NCBI RefSeq assembly: GCF_014243395.1
Contig: NZ_JACLCP010000001.1
Span: 1,240,001 to 1,304,000 of the forward strand
Length of the DNA stretch: 64,000 nucleotides
Direction of reading: 5' to 3'
Origin: Winogradskyella flava
GTDB lineage: Bacteria; Bacteroidota; Bacteroidia; Flavobacteriales; Flavobacteriaceae
Within the stretch, counting starts at the first letter, position 1, and each line of letters begins with the position of its first letter. A program made the position numbers and the translations under genes. The notes beneath the pieces are model-generated. The model did no database searches and was not told the DNA's origin. It saw nothing but the letters and a program-made list of their open reading frames with translations. Shown here piece by piece: positions 9,391 to 17,392 of this stretch.

Positions 9391-10185
9391 ATGGAAAATA
9401 GAACAGATAAAAATTCATATACAATCATTTTCGCTATTGCGATGGTATTGGTTGTAGGATCTTTGTTAGCGTATTTGGCATCGTCTTTGAAGCCTAGAAT
9501 TAGCGAAAACCAGAGGCTGGAAAAACAGCAAAATATCCTATATGCTATGGGTATTAATGATAATGATGAAACGAGTGCTGTTTTTATTTCTACGGATAAA
9601 GCGCCAGAAGCATTTACTGAGAATGTAGATGACCAAATTGTCATAACTATTGATGCTAACGGTAAAGTTTTGAAAAAGCAAACTCGTGATGAGTACTTCG
9701 ACGAAACTAATCAAGAACCTTATTTGATTGATGTTAAGAAGCAACAAGCTAGCGCTAAAGATGGAGGAGAAAGAAAACTGCCTTTGTTTGTTGGTAAAAA
9801 CAAGGAAGGTAAAACAGTTTATGTAGCACCTATATACGGCAAAGGTCTATGGGATGCTATTTGGGGTTATGTCGCAATGGATGAGAATATGGTTGTTCAA
9901 GGTGCATATTTTGACCACAAAGGAGAAACACCAGGACTAGGGGCAAATATTAAGCAGCGCTACTTTATGGATGATTTCTATGGAGAACATTTACTAACTG
10001 AAAATGGTGCTTTTAAGGGTATCACGGTAGCAAAAGGAAATGCAGATCCAAAGAACAACGATAAGACAGATAACGAAGTAGATGCCATTGCTGGTGCTAC
10101 CATTACAGGTGATGGTGTTTCGGCCATGATAAAAAGCGATTTGAAGCTTTATAAGCCTTATTTTGATAATTTAAAAACTAAGTAA
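9391..10185 (+). CDS. nqrC: Na+-translocating NADH:quinone reductase subunit C
   Basis: NqrC is a single-span subunit with an FMN-binding periplasmic domain that receives electrons from the membrane part. Here there is one N-terminal transmembrane helix (residues about 11-30) and a soluble domain. The covalent FMN site DAIAGATITG matches the D-x-x-[SA]-G-A-T motif, with the acceptor Thr at about T237. GETPGLGANI is the other strong family signature. 264 residues is normal for the family. Spaced 2 bp from nqrB and 5 bp from nqrD. Confidence 0.96.
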   Translation: MENRTDKNSYTIIFAIAMVLVVGSLLAYLASSLKPRISENQRLEKQQNILYAMGINDNDETSAVFISTDKAPEAFTENVDDQIVITIDANGKVLKKQTRDEYFDETNQEPYLIDVKKQQASAKDGGERKLPLFVGKNKEGKTVYVAPIYGKGLWDAIWGYVAMDENMVVQGAYFDHKGETPGLGANIKQRYFMDDFYGEHLLTENGAFKGITVAKGNADPKNNDKTDNEVDAIAGATITGDGVSAMIKSDLKLYKPYFDNLKTK

Positions 10186-10190
10186 ACACT

Positions 10191-10835
10191 ATGGGACTTC
10201 TTTCAAAAAAAGATACAAAGTTAATTACAGACCCATTAGCGGATAACAATCCAATCACCATTCAAGTACTTGGTATTTGTTCTGCATTAGCAATTACGGC
10301 AGAACTTGAGGCCTCAATTGTAATGTCTATTTCGGTATTATTTGTTATGGGTGTTGGTAATGTTGTTATCTCTTTGATGCGTAATATTATTCCATCAAAA
10401 ATCAGAATTATTGCACAGTTGATTGTGGTAGCGACGCTAGTTATTATAGTTGATTTAGTTTTAAAAGCTTTTGCGTACGAACTGAGTAAGACACTTTCTG
10501 TATTTGTTGGATTGATCATTACGAACTGTATTATTATGGGACGTTTTGAAGCTTTTGCCTTAGGAAATGGACCTTGGCGTTCATTTTTAGATGGTATTGG
10601 TAATGCTCTTGGTTATGCCGTTATCTTAATTATTGTAGGATTTTTTAGAGAGTTATTAGGTTCTGGAACACTTTTAGGAATTCCTGTATTAGGAGATCCT
10701 ATAGAGAAAACAGGATTATATTCAATAGGTTATGAGAATAACGGTTTTATGTTATTATCACCCATGGCACTTATTGTAGTTGGAATCATTATTTGGGTCC
10801 AACGTAGCAGAAATAAAGCATTAATCGAAGACTAA
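10191..10835 (+). CDS. nqrD: Na+-translocating NADH:quinone reductase subunit D
   Basis: 214 residues, six predicted membrane helices. NqrD and NqrE are homologous, with inverted topology, and together hold an iron-sulfur centre between them in known Na+-NQR structures; the conserved cysteines are seen here as ICSALA (near residue 30) and ITNCIIMGRFEAFALGN (near 112). This places the protein confidently in the NqrD/RnfE family, and the operon position assigns it to Nqr rather than Rnf. A palindromic repeat separates it from nqrE. Confidence 0.96.
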   Translation: MGLLSKKDTKLITDPLADNNPITIQVLGICSALAITAELEASIVMSISVLFVMGVGNVVISLMRNIIPSKIRIIAQLIVVATLVIIVDLVLKAFAYELSKTLSVFVGLIITNCIIMGRFEAFALGNGPWRSFLDGIGNALGYAVILIIVGFFRELLGSGTLLGIPVLGDPIEKTGLYSIGYENNGFMLLSPMALIVVGIIIWVQRSRNKALIED

Positions 10836-10848
10836 CACGAAGTGTGTT

Positions 10849-10869
10849 ATCTTGAACTAGTTTCAAGAT
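10849..10869. repeat. REP-like palindromic repeat between nqrD and nqrE
   Basis: An 8-bp perfect inverted repeat ATCTTGAA / TTCAAGAT with a 5-nt spacer lies in the 51-bp gap between nqrD and nqrE. Flanked as GTT...CTC, it resembles a short intergenic repeat that I know from many Bacteroidota genomes (a GTCATCCTGAA...TTCAGGATCTC type), but I cannot search for other copies. A small ACAC/GTGT hairpin precedes it at 10835-10845. Its position makes it a possible mRNA-stability or translation-tuning element. Confidence 0.6.
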
Positions 10870-10886
10870 CTCAAATTCAAAAATAT

Positions 10887-11621
10887 ATGGAACATATAGA
10901 ATTATTTTTTAAATCGATTTTCATAGACAACATGGTATTCGCAACATTTTTAGGAATGTGTTCTTACCTTGCTGTGTCTAAGAAAGTATCTACTGCGGTT
11001 GGTTTGGGTGCTGCCGTAATTTTTGTATTGGCAATTACAGTACCTTTAAACTGGTTGTTAGATCAATATATATTACAACCAGGAGCTTTAACTTGGTTAG
11101 GTCCAGAATATGCTGACTACGACCTGAGCTTCCTGTCTTTCATAATGTTTATTGCTACTATTGCAACAATGGTGCAATTGGTTGAGATAGTGGTGGAGAA
11201 ATTTTCGCCATCGCTATATAATTCACTGGGTATATTCTTACCATTGATCGCTGTAAACTGTGCGATTCTGGGTGGATCATTATTTATGCAGTCTAGAGAA
11301 ATAGCGACATTAGGTTTAGCTCTAAATTACGGAATAGGTTCTGGAATAGGATGGTTCTTAGCTATATTGGCCATTGCAGCGATTCGAGAAAAAATTAGAT
11401 ATAGTAATGTGCCGCCTGCTTTAAGAGGTTTGGGTATTACATTTATCATTACGGGATTAATGGCAATAGGATTCATGAGTTTTGGTGGTATGTTAACAGG
11501 TGGTGATGAAGAAGCAGCCTCAGATGACAAAACAGCCGTTATCGAAGTAATAAATGAAGACGTAGAAAAAGAAGCTAAACTTAAGTCTGACTTAGAGATA
11601 GCTGAAAATACAAACAAGTAA
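10887..11621 (+). CDS. nqrE: Na+-translocating NADH:quinone reductase subunit E
   Basis: 244 residues from ATG 10887. A frame-extending start at 10842 would translate the palindromic repeat and give a non-family N-terminus, so [15 protein letters not shown] is preferred; it matches the family start. Six membrane helices; the conserved Cys segments are [13 protein letters not shown] and [14 protein letters not shown], the iron-sulfur partner motifs of NqrD. Beyond residue about 200 there is an acidic soluble tail ([20 protein letters not shown]) that shorter proteobacterial NqrE proteins lack. Three bases separate its stop from the nqrF start. Confidence 0.96.
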   Translation: MEHIELFFKSIFIDNMVFATFLGMCSYLAVSKKVSTAVGLGAAVIFVLAITVPLNWLLDQYILQPGALTWLGPEYADYDLSFLSFIMFIATIATMVQLVEIVVEKFSPSLYNSLGIFLPLIAVNCAILGGSLFMQSREIATLGLALNYGIGSGIGWFLAILAIAAIREKIRYSNVPPALRGLGITFIITGLMAIGFMSFGGMLTGGDEEAASDDKTAVIEVINEDVEKEAKLKSDLEIAENTNK

Positions 11622-11624
11622 TTG

Positions 11625-12944
11625 ATGAGTATGATGATATTAGCCGCAAATACAGTTGGAACGATAGTAGCAACAGTAGCAGCCTTTTTATTGGTGACGC
11701 TTTTGTTGGTAGCATTATTATTATTTGTAAAACAAAAGTTATCACCATCAGGTCCTGTAAAGATTTTGATTAATGGTGAACGCGAAATAGAAGTTGCTTC
11801 AGGGAGTACACTATTAAGTACTCTAGGCAGTAACAAGGTTTTCTTACCATCTGCATGTGGTGGTGGTGGAACTTGTATACAATGCGAATGTCACGTATTA
11901 TCAGGTGGAGGTGAAGCTTTACCAACAGAAACACCTCACTTCTCCAGAAAGGAGTTACAGCATGGAGCGCGTTTGGCTTGCCAAGTAAAGGTAAAGCAAG
12001 ACATGGAAATTACCATTCCAGAAGAAGTGTTCGGTATCAAGAAATGGGAAGCAACCGTTGTGCGTAATTATAATGTAGCGTCTTTTATAAAGGAATTCGT
12101 TGTTGAGATTCCTGAGGATATGAATTATAAAGCTGGTGGTTATATTCAGATTGAAATTCCACCATGTGAGATAAAATATTCAGATATTGATATTACTGCG
12201 CATCCAGAAGAGCATGATACTCCAGATAAGTTTCAAGCAGAATGGGATAAGTTTGGTCTATGGCCATTAGTCATGAAGAATACTGAAACCGTAGAAAGAG
12301 CTTACTCTATGGCTTCTTATCCAGCAGAAGGTCGCGAAATTATGCTTAATGTTCGTATTGCCACACCGCCTTGGGATAGAGCTAAGAATCAATGGATGAA
12401 CGTCAATCCAGGTATTGCATCGTCTTACATTTTTGCTCAAAAACCTGGCGATAAAGTAGTCATTTCAGGACCTTATGGTGAGTTCTTTATCAATGAGTCA
12501 GAGAGTGAAATGCTTTATGTTGGTGGTGGTGCAGGAATGGCACCAATGCGCTCGCACTTATATCATTTATTTAGAACCATTAAAACGGGTCGTAAGGTGA
12601 CCTATTGGTATGGAGGACGTTCTAAGCGTGAATTATTCTACATAGATCATTTTAGAAATTTAGAAAAAGACTTCCCTAACTTTAAGTTCTATATGGCATT
12701 ATCTGAGCCACTAGAAGAAGATAACTGGAAAGTGAAGAAAGATATCAATGATGAAGAAGGAGATGGTTTTGTAGGTTTTATACACAATTGTGTGATTGAC
12801 AACTACTTAAATCATCATGATGCTCCAGAAGACATTGAATTATATTTCTGTGGACCACCATTAATGAACCAAGCTGTTCAGAAAATGGGTGAGGATTTTG
12901 GTATCCCAGATGAGCACATAAGATTTGATGACTTTGGAGGCTAG
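11625..12944 (+). CDS. nqrF: Na+-translocating NADH:quinone reductase subunit F
   Basis: NqrF is the NADH-oxidising entry subunit. It has one N-terminal membrane helix (about 8-33), a 2Fe-2S ferredoxin domain with CGGGGTCIQC (C-x5-C-x2-C) plus the fourth Cys in LACQV, an FAD domain with RAYSMASYP, and an NADH domain with VGGGAGMAPMRSH and YFCGPP near the C-terminus. It ends in IRFDDFGG as is usual. ATG at 11625 is preferred to the TTG codon directly before it. 439 residues is slightly longer than the enterobacterial and Vibrio proteins because of an insertion in the FAD domain around the 'DITAHPEEHDTPDK' stretch. Last gene of the operon, followed by a terminator. Confidence 0.97.
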   Translation: MSMMILAANTVGTIVATVAAFLLVTLLLVALLLFVKQKLSPSGPVKILINGEREIEVASGSTLLSTLGSNKVFLPSACGGGGTCIQCECHVLSGGGEALPTETPHFSRKELQHGARLACQVKVKQDMEITIPEEVFGIKKWEATVVRNYNVASFIKEFVVEIPEDMNYKAGGYIQIEIPPCEIKYSDIDITAHPEEHDTPDKFQAEWDKFGLWPLVMKNTETVERAYSMASYPAEGREIMLNVRIATPPWDRAKNQWMNVNPGIASSYIFAQKPGDKVVISGPYGEFFINESESEMLYVGGGAGMAPMRSHLYHLFRTIKTGRKVTYWYGGRSKRELFYIDHFRNLEKDFPNFKFYMALSEPLEEDNWKVKKDINDEEGDGFVGFIHNCVIDNYLNHHDAPEDIELYFCGPPLMNQAVQKMGEDFGIPDEHIRFDDFGG

Positions 12945-12984
12945 TGGCTAGACGACCAGTTGCCAATCAAATTAAGATATTAAG

Positions 12985-13012
12985 CCAGTACTCATTAAAG
13001 TACTGGTTTTTT
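12985..13012 (+). terminator. Terminator of the nqr operon
   Basis: An 8-bp stem CCAGTACT / AGTACTGG with a 6-nt loop is followed directly by TTTTTT. It begins 41 bp after the nqrF stop and reads as a strong rho-independent terminator on the plus strand. Confidence 0.9.
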
Positions 13013-13015
13013 AGT

Positions 13016-13468
13016 TCAAAATGAATTTGTTAGCACTTCTTTATGGCCTCTATCGAAATCAAAAAGCTTGGAGCAATCCATAACGTCGTCCATATTGTCA
13101 AGTTGACACAACTTGGAGATAACCTCGCATAAGCCATTAAATAAAATAACAGAATCTTTATAATGTTCTGGTTTATGGCAAAAATGCTTTCCTAAATGAT
13201 AACCACAACCTCTTAAAAATGAAGCTTCAATTTCGAGAAGTTCTTGAGGTGAATAACCACCGAATCGTCTTCCCAAATTTAGATGGACAAAACCAACATA
13301 GTTAAGCCTTGTAGAACCATGTATCTCCGTCATATGTCTCCAACTATCCTTATTATCTAAAATATTACCAACAGCGCATTGTTTGCAATCCTCTGGATTA
13401 AGAGTGTTATTATGAAATGCTGCATAGAGTTTTTTTACAGCAGCATCAAATCGATTAGAGGTTGTCAT
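13016..13468 (-). CDS. Conserved cysteine-rich protein of unknown function
   Basis: 150 residues, soluble, no signal peptide. The sequence has several Cys and His residues in conserved-looking blocks: CKQCAVGNIL (near 28), LRGCGYHLGKHFC (near 85-97) and NGLCEVISKLCQLD (near 112-125). These could bind metal, but no known domain is recognised. The segment NYVGFVHLNLGRRFGGYSPQELLEIEASFL looks like a conserved helix pair. It is convergent with the nqr operon, whose terminator lies between them, so there is no sign it shares a transcript with nqr. Function unknown. Confidence 0.75.
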   Translation of the reverse strand: MTTSNRFDAAVKKLYAAFHNNTLNPEDCKQCAVGNILDNKDSWRHMTEIHGSTRLNYVGFVHLNLGRRFGGYSPQELLEIEASFLRGCGYHLGKHFCHKPEHYKDSVILFNGLCEVISKLCQLDNMDDVMDCSKLFDFDRGHKEVLTNSF

Positions 13469-13516
13469 TCGTGTTTATTTTTTCCTTTTCAGACTAAAAG
13501 ATAAGAAAAAAACGAA

Positions 13517-13897
13517 TTATTTATATTCTATAATCATAAATACTGCTGTTGTTGCACCAATATTTAACACTTCATGTGTTGTCACTTCATCTTTGCTGAA
13601 ACTATAATCAGTAGGAACATCAACTTCTTTAGTACCTGATTCGTCTGTAATTTTGAATTTTCCGCCAGCGAGTGTGTAACCAAAGTGCGGATCATGAGAG
13701 TGTTTTTCGTGACCAACTCCAGGCTCGAAAGTGCATTTAAGAACCCTTAATTCTTTATTGTCTTTTAGAACTTCGCAGACCGCGTTCCCGTTCCATCCTG
13801 CTTTAAGTGGGTCAGGTAAGGTTTGCTTTTCTTTACAACCGACAATTAGTAATGTACAAAACAGAATCGCTCCTAATGATTTCATATAATTGTTCAT
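13517..13897 (-). CDS. Cupin-domain lipoprotein
   Basis: 126 residues with a lipoprotein signal peptide (MKSLGAILFCTLLIVGC; lipobox LIVGC), so it is anchored to a membrane after export. The rest is one small cupin barrel: the first motif is GHEKHSHDPHFGYTLAGGK, with three His as possible metal ligands, and the second is the weaker THEVLNIG. The start may be the first Met (MNNY) or Met5 at 13885. It follows the DASS transporter gene by 12 bp in the same direction, so the two are likely co-transcribed; a role in binding or modifying the transported anion is possible but not shown. Confidence 0.85.
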   Translation of the reverse strand: MNNYMKSLGAILFCTLLIVGCKEKQTLPDPLKAGWNGNAVCEVLKDNKELRVLKCTFEPGVGHEKHSHDPHFGYTLAGGKFKITDESGTKEVDVPTDYSFSKDEVTTHEVLNIGATTAVFMIIEYK

Positions 13898-13909
13898 AGC
13901 TATTCAGTT

Positions 13910-15346
13910 TTAAAATATCAATGGCATAAAAAATTGAAACATTAGAATAAGTAATGCAATAGCAATGAGATTTAAAAGAATACCAACACGCGCCATCTGA
14001 TGAACTTTTACAAAACCGCTTGCAAAAACGATAGCATTTGGTGGTGTAGCCATTGGTAGCATAAAAGCGCAACTACTAGCCATAGTTACTGGGATAAGTA
14101 AGTATAAGATTGGTATTTCTAATCCTAGCGCTATTCCTGCAACGACAGGTGCTAATACTGCAGTAAGCGCCACATTGCTCATTAATTCAGTCATAAATAA
14201 CATTAAAATGATAAGTAGTGACGCTGTGAGCAATATACTAATATCACTATTGGAAATTGCAGTAGCAACAACGTCTATAATACCACTTGCAGACATGCCT
14301 TTTGCTAGTGCCAAGCCACCACCAAATAATATCAGAATTCCCCAAGCTAATTTTTGGGTGTCTTTCCATTCTAGTATAAAATCGCCTCGTTTTAGATTGT
14401 GGGGAACTGTAAATAAAGCGATAGCTCCAAAAATACTAATCATAGTATCAGTTAAACCTAGATTTGGTAAGATGGCATTTATGAAAGTTCTAAAAATCCA
14501 AAGGGAGACTATAACTGCGAATGTCACAAGCACTTGTTTCTCTTTAGGTGATATTTTACCAAGCTTAGTCAGTTCTTTACTTATGACGTCTTTTGAAGCT
14601 CCAAAGATCAGTCCTTCGTTTGGAAATAATTTTATGAGAACAACATAAATAACCGTAATTAAAACGGCAGAAAAAGGTAAGCCTATAAGCATCCAGCTTA
14701 AGAATGATATTTCTATATTATATTCATTCTCTAATAGACCAATAAGAACAGAATTAGGTGGTGTGCCTATAACTGTAGCTATGCCTCCAGCATTAGCAGA
14801 AAATGCAATACCTAGCATCACGCTAAGTGCAAAGTTTTGATCTTTTTTTGTAAAACCATCTGTGTCATGTATAAGTAAATTGATAACAGACATGGCGATA
14901 GGAAGCATTACCACTGTGCTAGCGGTATTGCTAATCCACATGCTCATAAATGCTGTTGCAATCATAAATCCTAGAATGACCTTATTTGGTGTGGTGCCTG
15001 TAAACTTTATGATGTTCAATGCTATGCGTTTGTGTAGATTTACTTTTTCTAGAGCCAAGGCCAAAACGAAGCCGCCAAAGAATAAAAATACAATTGGACT
15101 ACCATAATTAGCACCGACATCTCCAATAGGCATTATCTCAAATAAAGGAAACAATAGTAATGGAAGGAGCGCAGTTACGGAGATAGAAACGGCTTCAGTA
15201 ATCCACCAAATAACCATCCATAAAGCAATTGCAATAACAACATCCGCTTTGTCTGAAATTAATTCAATTGGTATAACTTGAATAATAATAAATAATAATG
15301 GTCCTAGAAAAAGACCAAAGCGCTTCGAAAATGGATGTTTCTTCAT
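13910..15346 (-). CDS. DASS (SLC13) family sodium/anion symporter
   Basis: 478 residues with 11 or more hydrophobic helices. The family couples Na+ to uptake of dicarboxylates, citrate or sulfate in the inner membrane. Signature segments present are SNTASTVVMLPIAMSV (first SNT motif, near 158), ANAGGIATVIGTPPNSVL (near 180-200) and a second, altered motif MSNVALTAVLAPVV (near 388) where SNT is SNV. SCAFMLPMATPPNAIVFASG near the C-terminus is typical. Substrate cannot be read from sequence. First gene of a pair with the cupin lipoprotein; a perfect palindrome lies 84 bp upstream. Confidence 0.93.
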   Translation of the reverse strand: MKKHPFSKRFGLFLGPLLFIIIQVIPIELISDKADVVIAIALWMVIWWITEAVSISVTALLPLLLFPLFEIMPIGDVGANYGSPIVFLFFGGFVLALALEKVNLHKRIALNIIKFTGTTPNKVILGFMIATAFMSMWISNTASTVVMLPIAMSVINLLIHDTDGFTKKDQNFALSVMLGIAFSANAGGIATVIGTPPNSVLIGLLENEYNIEISFLSWMLIGLPFSAVLITVIYVVLIKLFPNEGLIFGASKDVISKELTKLGKISPKEKQVLVTFAVIVSLWIFRTFINAILPNLGLTDTMISIFGAIALFTVPHNLKRGDFILEWKDTQKLAWGILILFGGGLALAKGMSASGIIDVVATAISNSDISILLTASLLIILMLFMTELMSNVALTAVLAPVVAGIALGLEIPILYLLIPVTMASSCAFMLPMATPPNAIVFASGFVKVHQMARVGILLNLIAIALLILMFQFFMPLIF

Positions 15347-15429
15347 GTAAAGTAAACAATCTCAGAGCGAGCTAAAGAGGTGGATAATAAACCTCATAAA
15401 TATAGAAGCAAGCTTAGGAGTAATTAAAT

Positions 15430-15442
15430 CTCGATTATCGAG
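15430..15442. promoter_or_regulatory. Operator-like palindrome between the DASS and DUF4846 genes
   Basis: CTCGAT-T-ATCGAG is a perfect 6+1+6 palindrome in the 239-bp divergent spacer (15347-15585). Apart from it the spacer shows only a weak -7-like TAAACTTG just before 15586. A role as regulator site is inference from symmetry and position. Confidence 0.3.
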
Positions 15443-15585
15443 TAAAAATAGAAATAAATACGAACTTTACATATCTGGCGTTTCAATAATTATGAATGCC
15501 TATGATATACAATCGAGATGGAATGGTCAATAACACCAAAATTATTAAATAGCTAAACCAAAGATTATCTTATAAACTTGATGAA

Positions 15586-16452
15586 ATGAAAAAAGTATTA
15601 CTCATCGTAATTACTATACTCGCTATAGGTTTAATAGCCTTTCAATTAAAACCAGTAAAAAAGGCTGTGAATACGGTTGCAGCAATTATTGAAACTCCAA
15701 GTTTAATCAATAAGGATAGTTTAACTATTTCAACCAGAGTAGATGTTCCGAACGATTATGAAAGGGTCGATTACCCTAAAGGTAGTTTTGAAGATTACTT
15801 AAGACATTATAAACTAAAACCTTTTGGAAGTAAAATAATTAACTATGATGATTCTGAATATTTTTGGCAAGGAGGTCATATCGGTATTTTAGAAATTCCA
15901 GTGCCGAAAAACGGTTTGCAACAATGCGCAGACGCCTTAATAAGAATAAGAAGCGAATACCTTTGGAATAATGACAGAAAGGATGAAATTGGCTTTAAAT
16001 TCACTTCTGGACATTACTGCTCATGGAATAAGTATGCGGAAGGGTATCGTCCGAAAATCATCGGAAATAAAGTGAGCTTTCATAAAACGGCAGATCTAGA
16101 CACTTCAAAAGAGAATTTCTACAGATATTTAAATCTCATCTACATGTATTCAGGGACATTATCGCTTTACAATGAATTGGAGCCTGTAAAGGCAAAGGAC
16201 TTGAAAATCGGAGATATGCTCATTAAAGGCGGTTCTCCAGGACATATTGTTATGCTTTGTGATGAAGCTGTAAATGACAAAGGTGAAAAACTATTTCTTT
16301 TATTTCAAGGAAATACACCAGCACAGAGTGTGCACTTGGTTAAGAACCTTGAGGACGCTTCTATTTCCCCTTGGTATAAATTACAAGATGATGCTGTTGT
16401 CCCTGTGTCTAATTACACATTCGGAAGTGCAAGGTATGTTCGATTTAAATAA
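15586..16452 (+). CDS. DUF4846 family exported protein
   Basis: 288 residues. An N-terminal hydrophobic stretch (MKKVLLIVITILAIGLIAF) acts as signal or membrane anchor. The body matches the DUF4846 family as I recall it, with YFWQGGHIGILEIPVPKNGLQQCADALIRIRSEYLW (given in parts: QGGHIGILEI, QQCADALIRIR) and the C-terminal DMLIKGGSPGHIVMLCDEA and FLLFQGNTPAQSVHL. That C-terminal part has a Gly-His and Gln pattern resembling small amidase-like folds, but activity is unknown. It has its own promoter region and is convergent with the lipocalin-like gene. Confidence 0.82.
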   Translation: MKKVLLIVITILAIGLIAFQLKPVKKAVNTVAAIIETPSLINKDSLTISTRVDVPNDYERVDYPKGSFEDYLRHYKLKPFGSKIINYDDSEYFWQGGHIGILEIPVPKNGLQQCADALIRIRSEYLWNNDRKDEIGFKFTSGHYCSWNKYAEGYRPKIIGNKVSFHKTADLDTSKENFYRYLNLIYMYSGTLSLYNELEPVKAKDLKIGDMLIKGGSPGHIVMLCDEAVNDKGEKLFLLFQGNTPAQSVHLVKNLEDASISPWYKLQDDAVVPVSNYTFGSARYVRFK

Positions 16453-16484
16453 AGAACGAAAAAGGGCTAACTGCTTTATATCAA

Positions 16485-16916
16485 CTAAAGCTTCCGATAG
16501 GTTTCTGTATATACGTCATCATCATTATCGAAAGACTTATAAGAGAAACTTAGTATAGAATTATCAATATCTGTAACAGTCCAAATTTCATTTTCACTAA
16601 AAGGAGAAATGATAGTAATTGTATTTTCATTTACACTATAATTTCCGCTGTAAGGTATGGTTACACAGTCATTTCCATCTGTCATATCAACATTATAGGA
16701 GAAATTAGTCGCATTAAAGGTATAAATTGAACTAAGACCATTTGCACAAAATAATTCTACAACTTCACCATTTAATGCTTTTGATTCAATTTTCCAATTT
16801 CCTAGAATTAGAGTTTCTATATCGCCATCAAATCGTTCAGAATTGTCATCACTTTTTGAGCAACTAAAGAGAAGTGCAGTTAAGGCGAAAATAGAAATGT
16901 ATTTGATAATTTTCAT
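16485..16916 (-). CDS. Lipocalin-like lipoprotein
   Basis: 143 residues with lipoprotein signal MKIIKYISIFALTALLFSC (Cys19) and an acidic linker SKSDDNSE typical of surface lipoproteins of Bacteroidota. The mature part starts with LILGNWKIES, the 'GxW' opening of small lipocalin-like domains of this phylum, followed by alternating beta strands (YTFNATNFSYNVD, GNYSVNENTITII, ILSFSYKSF). Such proteins are common, fast-evolving and mostly of unknown ligand. Convergent with the DUF4846 gene and divergent from the 17008 gene. Confidence 0.82.
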   Translation of the reverse strand: MKIIKYISIFALTALLFSCSKSDDNSERFDGDIETLILGNWKIESKALNGEVVELFCANGLSSIYTFNATNFSYNVDMTDGNDCVTIPYSGNYSVNENTITIISPFSENEIWTVTDIDNSILSFSYKSFDNDDDVYTETYRKL

Positions 16917-16995
16917 TTTAGAGAGTTTAAATTGTTGATTAGATTTTATTACGCATCGAAGAAGTCAGAAAATGTCATCGCTTCAAATATTATCT

Positions 16996-17003
16996 TATTT
17001 TTG
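16996..17003 (+). promoter_or_regulatory. -7 box implying a leaderless or near-leaderless mRNA
   Basis: TATTTTTG matches TAnnTTTG. Only four bases separate it from the ATG at 17008, so transcription should begin at or within a base or two of the start codon. Confidence 0.6.
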
Positions 17004-17007
17004 CACT

Positions 17008-17385
17008 ATGAGCAAACCGCTTTCACCTCAAGAGATACATAACTTGGCAATGAACCATGTGGGCAAAGACTTGGAGTCACGTGGTTTTGAATTTATTGCC
17101 GTAAATAGCAAATTAAAACGCCATCCACAATTTGTTTGTATAGATAAAAACAGTCAGTATTATTTTGTTGTGGTAAGAGCTGTAATTTTGCCGGAAAACC
17201 CCAATAATTACGATGTCGTATGGATGGAAACCTTTAAAAAGCATGCTTACGAAAAGGATGCACAGGTTTTATATGCGGGAGTAGGTTTAGGAAATCCGAA
17301 TGGTGAAGATTTACCCATTTACTTAAACGAAGATTATCTTATTGAATATAATGGCATACAAGTCATTGAAATGAATCTTAATTAA
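17008..17385 (+). CDS. Conserved small protein upstream of apbE
   Basis: 125 residues from ATG 17008. The longer frame from 16972 would start upstream of the -7 box, so it is rejected. The product is soluble (HNLAMNHVGKDLESRGFEF, QFVCIDKNSQYYFVVVRAV, YAGVGLGNPNG, YLNEDYLIEYNG) with alternating strands and helices. I recall database entries labelling such proteins as NADH-quinone reductase subunit F in flavobacteria; nothing in the sequence (no ferredoxin, FAD or NAD motif) supports that name, and it may stem from its link to apbE, which begins 7 bp downstream. Tight coupling to apbE suggests a role in flavin loading or Nqr assembly, as inference. Confidence 0.8.
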   Translation: MSKPLSPQEIHNLAMNHVGKDLESRGFEFIAVNSKLKRHPQFVCIDKNSQYYFVVVRAVILPENPNNYDVVWMETFKKHAYEKDAQVLYAGVGLGNPNGEDLPIYLNEDYLIEYNGIQVIEMNLN

Positions 17386-17392
17386 TACAGAT

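Noticed and set aside
11327..11836. 169-codon frame antisense to nqrE and nqrF
   Set aside because: Spans two certain genes in the opposite direction and has no family match.
14175..14648. 157-codon frame antisense to the DASS transporter gene
   Set aside because: It mirrors a membrane protein gene; the apparent hydrophobic segments come from that overlap.
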